Source: Christiangramia sp. (GTDB lineage Bacteria; Bacteroidota; Bacteroidia; Flavobacteriales; Flavobacteriaceae). From it: DNA of 64,000 nucleotides. Shown here in pieces: positions 51,708 through 59,610 of this stretch. The stretch's first letter is position 1. Each line of letters opens with the position of its first letter. The position numbers and the translations under genes were made by a program. Where the stretch lies: assembly GCF_029937855.1 (NCBI RefSeq), contig NZ_JAPYPC010000007.1, positions 12,346 through 76,345 of the forward strand, in the 5' to 3' direction. Under the pieces are notes generated by a model, which saw nothing but the letters and a program-made list of their open reading frames with translations, did no database searches and was not told the DNA's origin.

Positions 51708-52361
51708 TTAAATTGTAATGAGCTTGTACAAAATAATATAAGGGGCGATTTCAAGTGCGCAAAGGTACAAAATAAAATAGAACCAATTAGCGCTAAGCAC
51801 ATTTTGATTTCTTCTATAAATACTAAGTAGTCCGATTAGATTAGCAATAATTGCCGAAACCACTATAAGGCCTATAATTAAGGTTGATGGATTGATTGTG
51901 TAGACTAAAAATAACGAGGCGATAAGTATAAATAGCGCGATGAAATTACGATACGTGAATTTTTGAAATAGGTAATAATCCATCTTTTCATCCAGCTCAA
52001 AAATATTTCCTATAATTTTTTCCACTCCGGCTTTAATAAAGACCAAACAAAAATATGCGGTGAGGATTCTTATAAAGATAATAAGGGCAGGTGTTGAAGG
52101 AGTGAAGAAGTAGTTGTAAGCAATATATATAAAGAGGGATACGGCTAAAGTATGTGTCGCCAATAATAAAATGTTAAAAGCATGAAAAGCTTTATTCTCT
52201 TTTCCCTTAAAGGCTATAAATTTGCCGGAGTTCAGGAGGGAGATAAATTCCTCGAAACGTTGTGGGAATAATAATTTAGCAAGCACAAGAAGAAGAAAGC
52301 AAATCAGGAATACGATAGTAATCCAATCCTGATATTCATAAATTCTTTCTATCGCCTGCAT
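51708..52361 (-). CDS. DUF4271 membrane protein
   Basis: 217 residues with about six membrane helices, typical of DUF4271 (FPQRFEEFISLLNSGKF, KAGVEKIIGNIFELDEKMDYYLFQKFTYRN). The function is unknown. It is placed directly before hemD in the same transcript, with a clear -7 box upstream. A role in heme synthesis is only suggested by position. Confidence 0.83.
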   Translation of the reverse strand: MQAIERIYEYQDWITIVFLICFLLLVLAKLLFPQRFEEFISLLNSGKFIAFKGKENKAFHAFNILLLATHTLAVSLFIYIAYNYFFTPSTPALIIFIRILTAYFCLVFIKAGVEKIIGNIFELDEKMDYYLFQKFTYRNFIALFILIASLFLVYTINPSTLIIGLIVVSAIIANLIGLLSIYRRNQNVLSANWFYFILYLCALEIAPYIILYKLITI

Positions 52362-52377
52362 GAATTAAATTTTTTTA

Positions 52378-52385
52378 CAAATGTA
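52378..52385 (-). promoter_or_regulatory. -7 box of DUF4271-hemD
   Basis: Minus-strand TACATTTG, 16 nt before the ATG. Confidence 0.55.
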
Positions 52386-52441
52386 AAATTTTGGCCTTTA
52401 TTCCTATGGCCTAACATAAAGTTTTGAAGTTTTAATTTGCA

Positions 52442-52449
52442 TACATTTG
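52442..52449 (+). promoter_or_regulatory. -7 box of the DPM1-like operon
   Basis: TACATTTG, 16 nt before the ATG. TTTG at 52423-52426 gives a short 15-bp spacer. Confidence 0.5.
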
Positions 52450-52465
52450 TGCAAAATTTCTGGGA

Positions 52466-53197
52466 ATGGTAAATGGGATAATTATTATACCCACTTTTAA
52501 TGAAATTGAGAATATAGAACGTATTATTAGAAATGTATTCTCTCAAAGACGAAAGTTTCATATTCTGGTGGTGGATGATAACTCTCCAGATGGAACTGCC
52601 ACCCGGGTAAGAACATTGCAGGCTGAATTTCCTGAAAGATTGTTCATTGAAGAGAGAGTTGGAAAGCAAGGTCTTGGAACCGCTTATATTCATGGTTTTA
52701 AGTGGGCCTTAAAAAGAGATTACGAATTTATTTTTGAAATGGATGCCGATTTCTCTCATAATCCTAACGATCTAACAAGGTTATACAATACGTGTAAAAG
52801 GGATGGTGCAGATGTGGCAATTGGCTCCCGTTATATTACTGGTGTTAATGTAATTAACTGGCCAATGAACAGGGTATTAATGTCCTGGCTTGCTTCCAGA
52901 TATGTTAGATTTGTAACGGGAATGGGTATTCAGGATACCACGGCAGGTTTTGTATGTTATAAAAGAAAAGTACTGGAAACAATAGATCTAAACAAAATAC
53001 AATTTGTAGGATACGCGTTCCAGATAGAGATGAAGTTCAAAGCTCATCTTCATAATTTTAAAATTTTAGAGGTGCCGGTAATTTTTACTGATAGAACTCG
53101 TGGAACTTCTAAAATGAGCGGCTCCATAATTTCTGAAGCCGTTTTTGGGGTAATTAAAATGAAGCTTAAAAGTCTGTTAAACAGGAGAAAAGTCTAA
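52466..53197 (+). CDS. Polyprenol-phosphate mannosyltransferase-like GT2
   Basis: 243 residues of the dolichol/polyprenol-phosphate mannose synthase type: GIIIIPTFNEIENIERII, VVDDNSPDGTA (metal-binding Asp pair), GLGTAYIHGFKWAL, EMDADFSHNPND and the C-terminal FTDRTRGTSKMSG. It makes lipid-linked sugar donors. It lacks the C-terminal membrane helices of longer forms. It overlaps pyrC by one base (TAATG), so it heads a pyrC-containing operon. Confidence 0.9.
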   Translation: MVNGIIIIPTFNEIENIERIIRNVFSQRRKFHILVVDDNSPDGTATRVRTLQAEFPERLFIEERVGKQGLGTAYIHGFKWALKRDYEFIFEMDADFSHNPNDLTRLYNTCKRDGADVAIGSRYITGVNVINWPMNRVLMSWLASRYVRFVTGMGIQDTTAGFVCYKRKVLETIDLNKIQFVGYAFQIEMKFKAHLHNFKILEVPVIFTDRTRGTSKMSGSIISEAVFGVIKMKLKSLLNRRKV

Positions 53198-54540
53198 TGA
53201 AGAAGGTTTTAATCAAGAACGCAAAAATTGTAAACGAAGGGAAAATATTTAATGGTGACGTGTTTATTGAAGACGGGATCATTTCTGAAATTTCTGAAAG
53301 TATAAGTGCCAAATCTCCAGATGTTAATATTTTTGATGCTGAAGGCACCCATTTATTGCCGGGACTTATCGACGATCAGGTTCATTTTAGAGAACCTGGA
53401 TTAACTCACAAAGAATCGATTGAAACGGGTTCAAGGGCCGCTGTCGCTGGAGGGATAACCTCTTTTATAGAAATGCCTAATACCCTGCCTCAAACAACTA
53501 CTGTAGAGAAGTTAGAGGAGAAGTTTAAAATAGCAGCTGAGACTTCTTATGCCAATTATTCTTTCATGTTTGGAGGAACCAACGACAACCTTAGTGAAAT
53601 CGAGAAGATAGATCCTAAGAATGTAGCGGCTTTAAAATTATTCCTTGGTTCTTCTACCGGTAATATGCTGGTAGATGATGAAAAGGTACTGGAGCAGATT
53701 TTTAAAAAATCCCCTGTTCTTATTGCCGCACATTGTGAAGATGAAGGAACCATCCAAAAAAACCTGGAAGATTGTGTTAAAAGGTATGGTGATGATATCC
53801 CAATTGAGCTGCATCCAAAAATTAGAAGTGAAGAAGCCTGTTATAAATCTTCTTCCAGAGCTGTGGCACTTGCTAAAAAGACGGGGGCGAGATTACATGT
53901 TTTTCATATTTCTACAGCAAAAGAATTAAGTCTTTTCAATAACAAAAAAGATTTAAAAGATAAAAAGATCACTGCAGAAGTGTGTATTCACCACCTTTGG
54001 TTCAATGATTCAGATTACGCAAAAAAAGGAACTTTTATTAAATGGAATCCTGCTGTAAAAACAAAAAAGGATCAGGAAGCCTTATTAGCAGGACTTTTGG
54101 ATAATCACCTGGATGTTCTGGCCACAGATCACGCACCACATACTAAAGAGGAGAAGAAAAACGCCTATACTAAAGCTCCCAGTGGTGGTCCATTAGTTCA
54201 GCACGCCTTACCAGCACTACTTCAAATGCATCATCAGGGGAAGATTTCCCTGGAAAAGATAGTGGAAAAAGCCTGTCATAATCCAGCCATCTTATTCCAG
54301 GTGGAGAAAAGAGGTTTTATAAGAGAAGGTTATAAGGCAGATCTGGTATTGGTAGATCTTAATTCACCATGGGCGGTGCAACCAGATAATATTTTCTCAA
54401 AATGCCAGTGGTCACCTTTTGAAGGAACCACATTTAAGTCTAGGGTCACCCATACTTTTGTTAATGGAAGACTGGTCTATAAAAACTTTAAGCATACACC
54501 ATTCGCTAAAAATGCCGAAAGATTAAGCTTTGATCGTTAA
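53197..54540 (+). CDS. pyrC: Dihydroorotase
   Basis: 447 residues; closes carbamoyl-aspartate to dihydroorotate in pyrimidine synthesis. A class I amidohydrolase: the metal motif region reads DDQVHFREPGLTH (residues 59-71), followed by AAHCEDEGTI, LHVFHISTAKEL and LATDHAPHTKEEK, with a conserved GG/RAAVAGG. The first His of the usual HxH pair is Gln 61. My memory is that other Bacteroidota enzymes share this, so the gene is probably active. It overlaps the GT2 gene by 1 nt and the DUF4296 gene by 11 nt. Confidence 0.92.
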   Translation: MKKVLIKNAKIVNEGKIFNGDVFIEDGIISEISESISAKSPDVNIFDAEGTHLLPGLIDDQVHFREPGLTHKESIETGSRAAVAGGITSFIEMPNTLPQTTTVEKLEEKFKIAAETSYANYSFMFGGTNDNLSEIEKIDPKNVAALKLFLGSSTGNMLVDDEKVLEQIFKKSPVLIAAHCEDEGTIQKNLEDCVKRYGDDIPIELHPKIRSEEACYKSSSRAVALAKKTGARLHVFHISTAKELSLFNNKKDLKDKKITAEVCIHHLWFNDSDYAKKGTFIKWNPAVKTKKDQEALLAGLLDNHLDVLATDHAPHTKEEKKNAYTKAPSGGPLVQHALPALLQMHHQGKISLEKIVEKACHNPAILFQVEKRGFIREGYKADLVLVDLNSPWAVQPDNIFSKCQWSPFEGTTFKSRVTHTFVNGRLVYKNFKHTPFAKNAERLSFDR

Positions 54541-55084
54541 TCGAATTCATATCATTCTTGCATCATTTTTATTGATTTTTTCAGTTTCCTGCCAGGATCT
54601 GAAAAAATCAGAGAGACCGGAAGATCTTATTTCTGAATCAAAAATGATCGATGTGCTTACTGAAATTTCTTTGCTTCACGCCGCCCGGAATTATAATAAG
54701 CAAAAGCTTGAAAATACGGGCGTAAATATAGATAGCTATATTTATGAAAAATTTGATATAGACAGTCTTCAGTTAGAACGAAGCAATGATTGGTATGCAG
54801 AGCAATATACCCAGTACGAGCGCATTTATGACAGCGTGAAGGCGAGGGTACAGGTTATGAAGAATAGGCTGGATTCTATTAGGGAAATTGAGGTAAAAAA
54901 GGAAGATAGCATTAAGAAAGCAAAAAAAGATTCTTTGGCTATTCTTAACTCTTTGCAGGGAAACACTAAAAATATTGACTCCTTAAAACTAGAATCTTTA
55001 AAACAAACAGAGATTGAAGAGGTTCTGCGAGAAGGAAAGGACAGCCTTATTGAGTCTCCAGGAGTATTAAAGGTAGAATCTTAA
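54530..55084 (+). CDS. DUF4296 lipoprotein
   Basis: 184 residues starting at TTG, the only start before the lipoprotein signal (IILASFLLIFSVSCQ, lipobox VSC). The mature part has the DUF4296 core (MIDVLTEISLLHAARNYNKQ, YIYEKFDIDSLQLERSNDWYA) and a highly charged C-terminal coiled-coil tail. The function is unknown. It overlaps pyrC by 11 nt. Its stop (55082-55084) overlaps the convergent epimerase stop by the shared TTAA. Confidence 0.82.
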   Translation: MIVNRIHIILASFLLIFSVSCQDLKKSERPEDLISESKMIDVLTEISLLHAARNYNKQKLENTGVNIDSYIYEKFDIDSLQLERSNDWYAEQYTQYERIYDSVKARVQVMKNRLDSIREIEVKKEDSIKKAKKDSLAILNSLQGNTKNIDSLKLESLKQTEIEEVLREGKDSLIESPGVLKVES

Positions 55085-56094
55085 GATTTATCTTTAGTAT
55101 AGAGTTCAGAAGTGTTTTTTAGAACCTGGCTTATTGGAGTAAAATCAAAATTCAGTTTTTCTTTAATTTTCTGATTGCTATAAAAAGTTTCTTCGTGCAG
55201 GCCTTCAATAGCATCTTTGGTGATCTGCCTTTTTCGTCCGAAAATGCTTCCTGTTTTTTGAAAAACCCAGGCTAAGGCAATCATCCATTTTTTAAGTTTT
55301 CTTGTAGGTTCCGGCCTATCCATATAATTTGCCGTTTCCCTGAACACTTTTTCAAAGCTTATATTTTCAGAAATAATAATAAATTGTTCATTGGTTAAGG
55401 ATGATTCCATTAGAGCGATCATGCTTCTAACCACATCTTTTACCCCAATAAAGCCAGTCACTTTTGGAAAATGATACTTCAAACCTTTATCTATTTTGCT
55501 GAAAATTTTACCGCTGCCCGAATTCCAAAACCCGGGGCCAATAATCACTCCAGGATTTACTATAACAGCAGTTATACCTTCCTGGGTGCCTCGCCACACT
55601 TCAATTTCAGCTCCGTATTTTGAAATAGCATAATCATTATGTTGCTCTTCAGGATTCCATTTTGAATTTTCATCTATAGTTTTACCATTTGTAGTTGATC
55701 CTAAAGCGGCAATACTACTTACGTAACAGAGTTTTTTTATTTTATTGGCTATACACTGATTGACAATATTCGCCGTACCTTCAATATTGATCTTTCTTAA
55801 TTTTCTTTCATCTGCCGGGTCAAAAGATATAAGGGCTGCACAATGATAAACTTCGGTAATATTTTCAAAAGCAAGATTTAGCGCGGGTACATCAGTAATG
55901 TCTGCCGTAACCCACTCAATTCGATTAAACAACAAATCTGCTTCAGCTTTTTCAGAATAATAGCCGAAAATTTTCCGCACCTGATTTAGATCGCTAGTAG
56001 GACGGTAGAGGGCCCTCAGCTTTTCATTTTTTTGCGCCAGCTTAAACAATAGATGGGAACCTACTAAACCAGTTCCTCCGGTTACCAAAATCAT
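55081..56094 (-). CDS. NAD-dependent epimerase/dehydratase family protein
   Basis: 337 residues from the ATG at 56094, which starts the dinucleotide fold directly (MILVTGGTGLVGSHLLFKLA). An in-frame start at 56169 would add 25 residues with a different character. The SDR-extended catalytic set is YAISKYGAE (Tyr and Lys) with a Ser in VSSIAALGS upstream. Such proteins act on nucleotide sugars or as steroid/flavonoid-like reductases. The substrate is unknown. A 7/8 -7 box ends 4 nt before the ATG. Confidence 0.87.
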   Translation of the reverse strand: MILVTGGTGLVGSHLLFKLAQKNEKLRALYRPTSDLNQVRKIFGYYSEKAEADLLFNRIEWVTADITDVPALNLAFENITEVYHCAALISFDPADERKLRKINIEGTANIVNQCIANKIKKLCYVSSIAALGSTTNGKTIDENSKWNPEEQHNDYAISKYGAEIEVWRGTQEGITAVIVNPGVIIGPGFWNSGSGKIFSKIDKGLKYHFPKVTGFIGVKDVVRSMIALMESSLTNEQFIIISENISFEKVFRETANYMDRPEPTRKLKKWMIALAWVFQKTGSIFGRKRQITKDAIEGLHEETFYSNQKIKEKLNFDFTPISQVLKNTSELYTKDKS

Positions 56095-56175
56095 GTGGTA
56101 AATATAGCTAAAGCACTTAGGAAAAATAAGAGTAAATGGTATCTTTACGGCTGCTTTTAAAAAGAACAAAATTTT

Positions 56176-57471
56176 ATGGACAAGAACCTGGTAGAAGAAC
56201 TTCGTTGGCGGGGAATGTTACACGATTCCATGCCCGGAACTGAAGAGCATCTGATGGAAGAAATGAGATCTGCTTATGTTGGTTTCGACCCAACAGCAGA
56301 TTCTTTACATATAGGAAATCTTGTGCCCATTATGTTGCTGGCGCATTTACAACGAAGCGGGCATAAACCTGTCGCTTTAGTTGGAGGGGCAACTGGTATG
56401 ATTGGGGATCCAAGCGGAAAATCCAGTGAGAGAAATTTTTTAGATGAGAAAATTTTGCGTCATAATCAGGAATGTGTGAAAAACCAACTTTCCCAGTTTT
56501 TAGATTTTAAAAGCGGGAAGGAGAATGATGCCGTTCTTGTAAATAATTACGACTGGATGAAGGAAATAAGTTTTCTGGAGTTTATTCGTGATGTGGGCAA
56601 GCATATCACTGTAAATTATATGATGGCCAAGGATTCTGTAAAAAACCGAATTTCAGGAGAAGGAACAGATGGAATGTCCTTTACTGAATTTACCTATCAG
56701 CTAGTACAGGGTTACGATTTTTATCATCTTTTTGATAAGATGGGTTGTACGCTGCAAATGGGAGGAAGCGATCAATGGGGAAACATTACAACCGGAACAG
56801 AATTGGTTCGAAGAAAAGGCGGAGGAAAAGCTTATGCACTTACCTGCCCTTTGATCACCAAAAGTGACGGAAGCAAGTTTGGAAAAAGTGAAGGAGGAAA
56901 TATCTGGCTGGATGCTAAACGAACTTCTCCTTATAAATTCTACCAGTATTGGTTGAATACCAGTGATGAAGACGCTGAAAAATATATCAAAATTTTTACT
57001 TTTTTAGATCAGTCTGAAATTGAATCGATCATAGAAGAGCACAAGGAATCGCCTCATCTAAGAAAACTTCAAAAACGCCTGGCGAAGGAAGTGACAATTG
57101 CGGTTCATCATGAAGAAGAGTATGAAAATGCTCTGAAGGCTTCTGAAGTCTTGTTTGGTAAAAGTACCGCAGATGATTTTAGAAAACTCGATGAAGCCAC
57201 TTTTTTAGATATTTTCGAAGGCGTTCCCCAGGCTGAGGTAGCTCCTAAAGAAATTGAAGACGGGCTGGATATGATTGCTGCGCTTTCGGCAAAGACTGGT
57301 TTTCTTAATTCTAATGGGGAAGCCCGGAGAGCTTTAAAGGAGAATTCTGTATCGGTAAATAAGGAGAAGGTAAAAGAAGATTATGTAATTACTTCGAAAG
57401 ATCTTATTAATAATAAATATGTGATCCTGAACAAGGGAAAGAAGAATACTTATATTATTCGGGTTAATTAA
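56176..57471 (+). CDS. tyrS: Tyrosyl-tRNA synthetase
   Basis: Class I synthetase charging tRNA-Tyr. 431 residues: the HIGH-type motif HIGN (in [12 protein letters not shown]), the Tyr pocket [11 protein letters not shown] and [10 protein letters not shown], the KMSKS-like KFGKSEGGN, and a C-terminal S4 domain ([16 protein letters not shown]) that binds the tRNA variable arm. It diverges from the epimerase gene. Confidence 0.96.
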   Translation: MDKNLVEELRWRGMLHDSMPGTEEHLMEEMRSAYVGFDPTADSLHIGNLVPIMLLAHLQRSGHKPVALVGGATGMIGDPSGKSSERNFLDEKILRHNQECVKNQLSQFLDFKSGKENDAVLVNNYDWMKEISFLEFIRDVGKHITVNYMMAKDSVKNRISGEGTDGMSFTEFTYQLVQGYDFYHLFDKMGCTLQMGGSDQWGNITTGTELVRRKGGGKAYALTCPLITKSDGSKFGKSEGGNIWLDAKRTSPYKFYQYWLNTSDEDAEKYIKIFTFLDQSEIESIIEEHKESPHLRKLQKRLAKEVTIAVHHEEEYENALKASEVLFGKSTADDFRKLDEATFLDIFEGVPQAEVAPKEIEDGLDMIAALSAKTGFLNSNGEARRALKENSVSVNKEKVKEDYVITSKDLINNKYVILNKGKKNTYIIRVN

Positions 57472-57502
57472 AATTTTACAAACCACATCCATGAGAATTA
57501 CG

Positions 57503-57510
57503 TAGGTTTG
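57503..57510 (+). promoter_or_regulatory. -7 box of the 31-residue membrane protein
   Basis: TAGGTTTG, exact TAnnTTTG, 14 nt before the ATG at 57525. TTTA at 57475-57478 lies 24 bp upstream. Confidence 0.5.
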
Positions 57511-57524
57511 AGTAATATCGGGAT

Positions 57525-57620
57525 ATGGATAATTCAAAAACTGAAAATATTGTAAGTGTGATCATCTTTGCTATTTCTATGGCCATGATTCTTTATCTTA
57601 CTTTTTTCCAGAAGTCATAA
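57525..57620 (+). CDS. Small single-pass membrane protein (31 residues)
   Basis: ATG to TAA, reading MDNSKTENIVSVIIFAISMA and continuing to a QKS end. There is a polar N terminus, one hydrophobic helix (about residues 9-27) and a Lys near the C terminus, the typical shape of a small membrane protein. It lies 53 nt after tyrS with its own -7 box (57503-57510). I recognise no family. The chance of a random ORF of this length is not negligible, so confidence is moderate. Confidence 0.5.
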   Translation: MDNSKTENIVSVIIFAISMAMILYLTFFQKS

Positions 57621-57636
57621 ATACATTTATAATTTT

Positions 57637-57867
57637 TACTCATGTCCGGTTAAAGAAACTAGACCGCTTCGCTTTTAGATATGAGAAATTAGACCTGGAC
57701 TTAACTAACTGATAAACAAAGTAAATTTAAAATTGTGTTTTCAAAGAATGCCACAATTTAAAAATATTTATAAGCAGGGGAGGGTATATAAATAATAGTA
57801 AAAAGTTTTGAACTATTAAAGATAGTGGGCTTAGGTTCGTTCTTAAAATCGTTACCAGACACCACTG
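57637..57867 (+). mobile_element. Decayed MITE-like element, copy 2
   Basis: A non-coding element of about 220 bp between TGTCCGGTTAA (57643-57653) and, inverted, TGTCTGGTAAC (57861-57851). It aligns in the opposite orientation to 28293-28482 (shared GACCGCTTCGCTTTTAGATA, CTGATAAACA, GACACCACTGA) but is about 40 bp longer in the middle. It holds no transposase. It makes up about half of the 431-bp gap between the small membrane protein and the LuxE-like gene. Confidence 0.68.
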
Positions 57868-58051
57868 ATAATTTAATAAATAAATAAAACGAAAGCCTTC
57901 AGAAATTATCTGAAGGCTTCGCAACTAACTAACCAATCTAATATGAAAAATTTCACTTAGCCTGCAGAAATCCAATGATTTAGTGTCATTTGCATCCTGC
58001 ACTAAGTGTGTCGTAAAACTTTCTAAAACTTTACAGGTAAAAAATAAATTT
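57868..58051. other. Intergenic remainder with possible gene fossil
   Basis: After the element comes a hairpin (57893-57919) and then AACTAACTAACCAATCTAAT leading to a 5-codon ORF (ATG at 57942, MKNFT, stop TAG at 57957-57959). The leader looks like those of real flavobacterial genes, but no coding sequence continues, so it may be the broken 5' end of a lost gene. Nothing else is recognisable up to the LuxE-like stop at 58052. Confidence 0.35.
57893..57919 (-). terminator. Possible terminator for the LuxE-like gene
   Basis: An 11-bp perfect stem AAGCCTTCAGA / TCTGAAGGCTT with a 5-base loop. On the minus strand it is followed by T-rich sequence interrupted by a G. It lies 130 nt beyond the stop. 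Confidence 0.45.
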
Positions 58052-59026
58052 TTATAATAAAAGTAAGTTGCAGCCTCTTACATCACTGTTATCAAACCTT
58101 CCCAAAATTTCAACTTTATTATTTTTTACTCTCCCCAGATCCTGAGTGGCAATAAAAGAGCATGAATTTAAATTGGCAAGGTCAATTACATTAATTCCAC
58201 CCGTTTTACCTTCAGGTAATAAGGATAGTGCATCTTCAGGATCGCGGATTAATATTCTCATCCATGCCGGACAATCAAAAATACCTTCCCCTTTTGAATA
58301 AGCCTGGGAAAGTAATTCGGTCATTCCATATTCGCTATGAATTTTTCTAACTCCAAATCCAGTTTTTAGATGCTGGTGCAGTTCTTCCCTGATCATTTCT
58401 TTGCGCCTGCCTTTCATTCCACCAGTTTCCATTACAATTGTATTTTTCAAATTGAAATGTTTTTTTTCTATGAGGTCAAGAAGTGCGAAAGAAACGCCTA
58501 TTAGAAACACCTTTTTTCCTGCGGTGTCCAGATTTATCAATTTTTCAGACAGTTCCTCCATGTTATTCAGGTAAAATCCACTTTCTTTATTTCCTGATCT
58601 TTTAATGAGATGATCTGCCATATAGATTAATGATGATCCTTTTCTTTCCAGATAAGAAGGTAACAAAGCGAGAAAAATATAATCTGAAGGGTTCCCGTAA
58701 AATTCAGTAAAAGTTTTTAAGAAACTTTCTTCATAAATAGCCAGGTTGGTTACATGGTGTTTACTAGTGGTAGTTCCGGTGGTGCCACTGCTGGTAAAAG
58801 TAATTTCCGGAGTTATCGTATCACTGACTATATCTTTTGTTTTAAAGAATTCTATAGGAAGAAAGGGAATCTCTTTTATAGTATTTACAAGCTTTGGAGT
58901 TTTTTTTAGAAACTTACAAAACTCTCTGTAGACTTTATTATTGCTGAATTGATGTTGAAAAACCTCCAATGCAACAACCTCAAATTCATCTTTATTTGAG
59001 ATTTCAAAAATTCTTTTGTGGAGCAT
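58052..59026 (-). CDS. LuxE/PaaK-like acyltransferase or acyl-activating protein
   Basis: 324 residues. FTSSGTTGTTTSKHH near residue 95 is an AMP-binding Ser/Thr/Gly-rich loop as in adenylate-forming enzymes, and METGGMKGRRKEMIREEL plus SEYGMTELLSQAYSKG complete the LuxE-type acyl-protein synthetase signature (YGMTE). LuxE activates fatty acids for lux reduction, but no lux genes are here. Bacteroidota have stand-alone copies of unknown substrate, commonly annotated as acyl transferases. A perfect -7 box precedes it. It follows the sorting-domain protein gene on the same strand. Confidence 0.83.
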   Translation of the reverse strand: MLHKRIFEISNKDEFEVVALEVFQHQFSNNKVYREFCKFLKKTPKLVNTIKEIPFLPIEFFKTKDIVSDTITPEITFTSSGTTGTTTSKHHVTNLAIYEESFLKTFTEFYGNPSDYIFLALLPSYLERKGSSLIYMADHLIKRSGNKESGFYLNNMEELSEKLINLDTAGKKVFLIGVSFALLDLIEKKHFNLKNTIVMETGGMKGRRKEMIREELHQHLKTGFGVRKIHSEYGMTELLSQAYSKGEGIFDCPAWMRILIRDPEDALSLLPEGKTGGINVIDLANLNSCSFIATQDLGRVKNNKVEILGRFDNSDVRGCNLLLL

Positions 59027-59046
59027 ACAGACTGGATGAGTTTTCT

Positions 59047-59054
59047 CAAAATTA
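59047..59054 (-). promoter_or_regulatory. -7 box of the LuxE-like gene
   Basis: Minus-strand TAATTTTG, 20 nt before the ATG. Confidence 0.55.
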
Positions 59055-59060
59055 AGGAAT

Positions 59061-59088
59061 AAAAAAAGCCTCTGAAACAGAAGCCGTC
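59061..59088 (-). terminator. Terminator after the small T9SS protein gene
   Basis: GGCTTCTG / CAGAGGC stem (one G-U on minus RNA) followed by seven Ts on the minus strand. Confidence 0.7.
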
Positions 59089-59109
59089 TAATTTATTCTA
59101 AGAAAGATA

Positions 59110-59448
59110 TTATTTCACTACCAGTTTTCTGGTTGCTTTAGCTTTACCTTCCTGGATTTTTAAGATATAAATTCCGGGCGTTAAAGAAGAAACATCCATT
59201 TCACGACCTCTAAGCCGGGTCTTTTGAACCGGTTTTCCCAAAACGTTATAAATTTCAATCATTTTCTCCTGATTTTTGGTAGAAGAGATATAGACTTTTC
59301 CTCCTGTTACCGGATTGGGATAAATGGAAAGACCATCAATAGGTATTTCAGTTCGCTGAGGAGCACGATCAGATTCCTGAGCGATTGCTGGAGTGGCAAC
59401 TATCAGGAAACAAAAAAGAGAAAAGATAAATAAGTACTTTTGCTTCAT
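59110..59448 (-). CDS. Minimal T9SS sorting-domain protein
   Basis: 112 residues: a signal peptide (to about 24, TPAIAQ), a 14-residue polar linker, then a T9SS type A sorting domain (about 38-112, LSIYPNPVTGGKVYIS, IEIYNVLGKPV, GIYILKIQEGKAKATRKLVVK). Almost nothing but the sorting domain remains, so the protein has no visible functional cargo. It may be a remnant, or a small secreted factor. It precedes the LuxE-like gene with its own promoter and terminator. Confidence 0.88.
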   Translation of the reverse strand: MKQKYLFIFSLFCFLIVATPAIAQESDRAPQRTEIPIDGLSIYPNPVTGGKVYISSTKNQEKMIEIYNVLGKPVQKTRLRGREMDVSSLTPGIYILKIQEGKAKATRKLVVK

Positions 59449-59468
59449 TCTTTTGATCTGGATTTAAA

Positions 59469-59476
59469 CAAACTTA
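59469..59476 (-). promoter_or_regulatory. -7 box of the minimal T9SS protein gene
   Basis: Minus-strand TAAGTTTG, 20 nt before the ATG. Confidence 0.55.
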
Positions 59477-59533
59477 CAAATAAAATTTCAAAAACCCTGC
59501 CATTAAAAATAACTAAATCTAAAATTTTAAAAT

Positions 59534-59564
59534 AAAAAAAGGGACTGCACGTTGCAATCCCTTT
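59534..59564 (-). terminator. Terminator after the two-repeat lipoprotein gene
   Basis: AAAGGGACTGCA / TGCAATCCCTTT stem, one mismatch, with a run of Ts on the minus strand. Confidence 0.75.
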
Positions 59565-59610
59565 CTTTTGGCTAATAATTGATATTCAAATTATTACAGA
59601 CGTAACGTTT

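Noticed and set aside
57727-57924. 65-codon minus-strand ORF in the tyrS/LuxE-like gap
   Set aside because: It spans the second relic element and the hairpin; hydrophobic translation of AT-rich non-coding DNA.
58052-59026. Part of a lux bioluminescence operon
   Set aside because: No luxA, luxB, luxC or luxD genes in the neighbourhood; stand-alone homologues are common.
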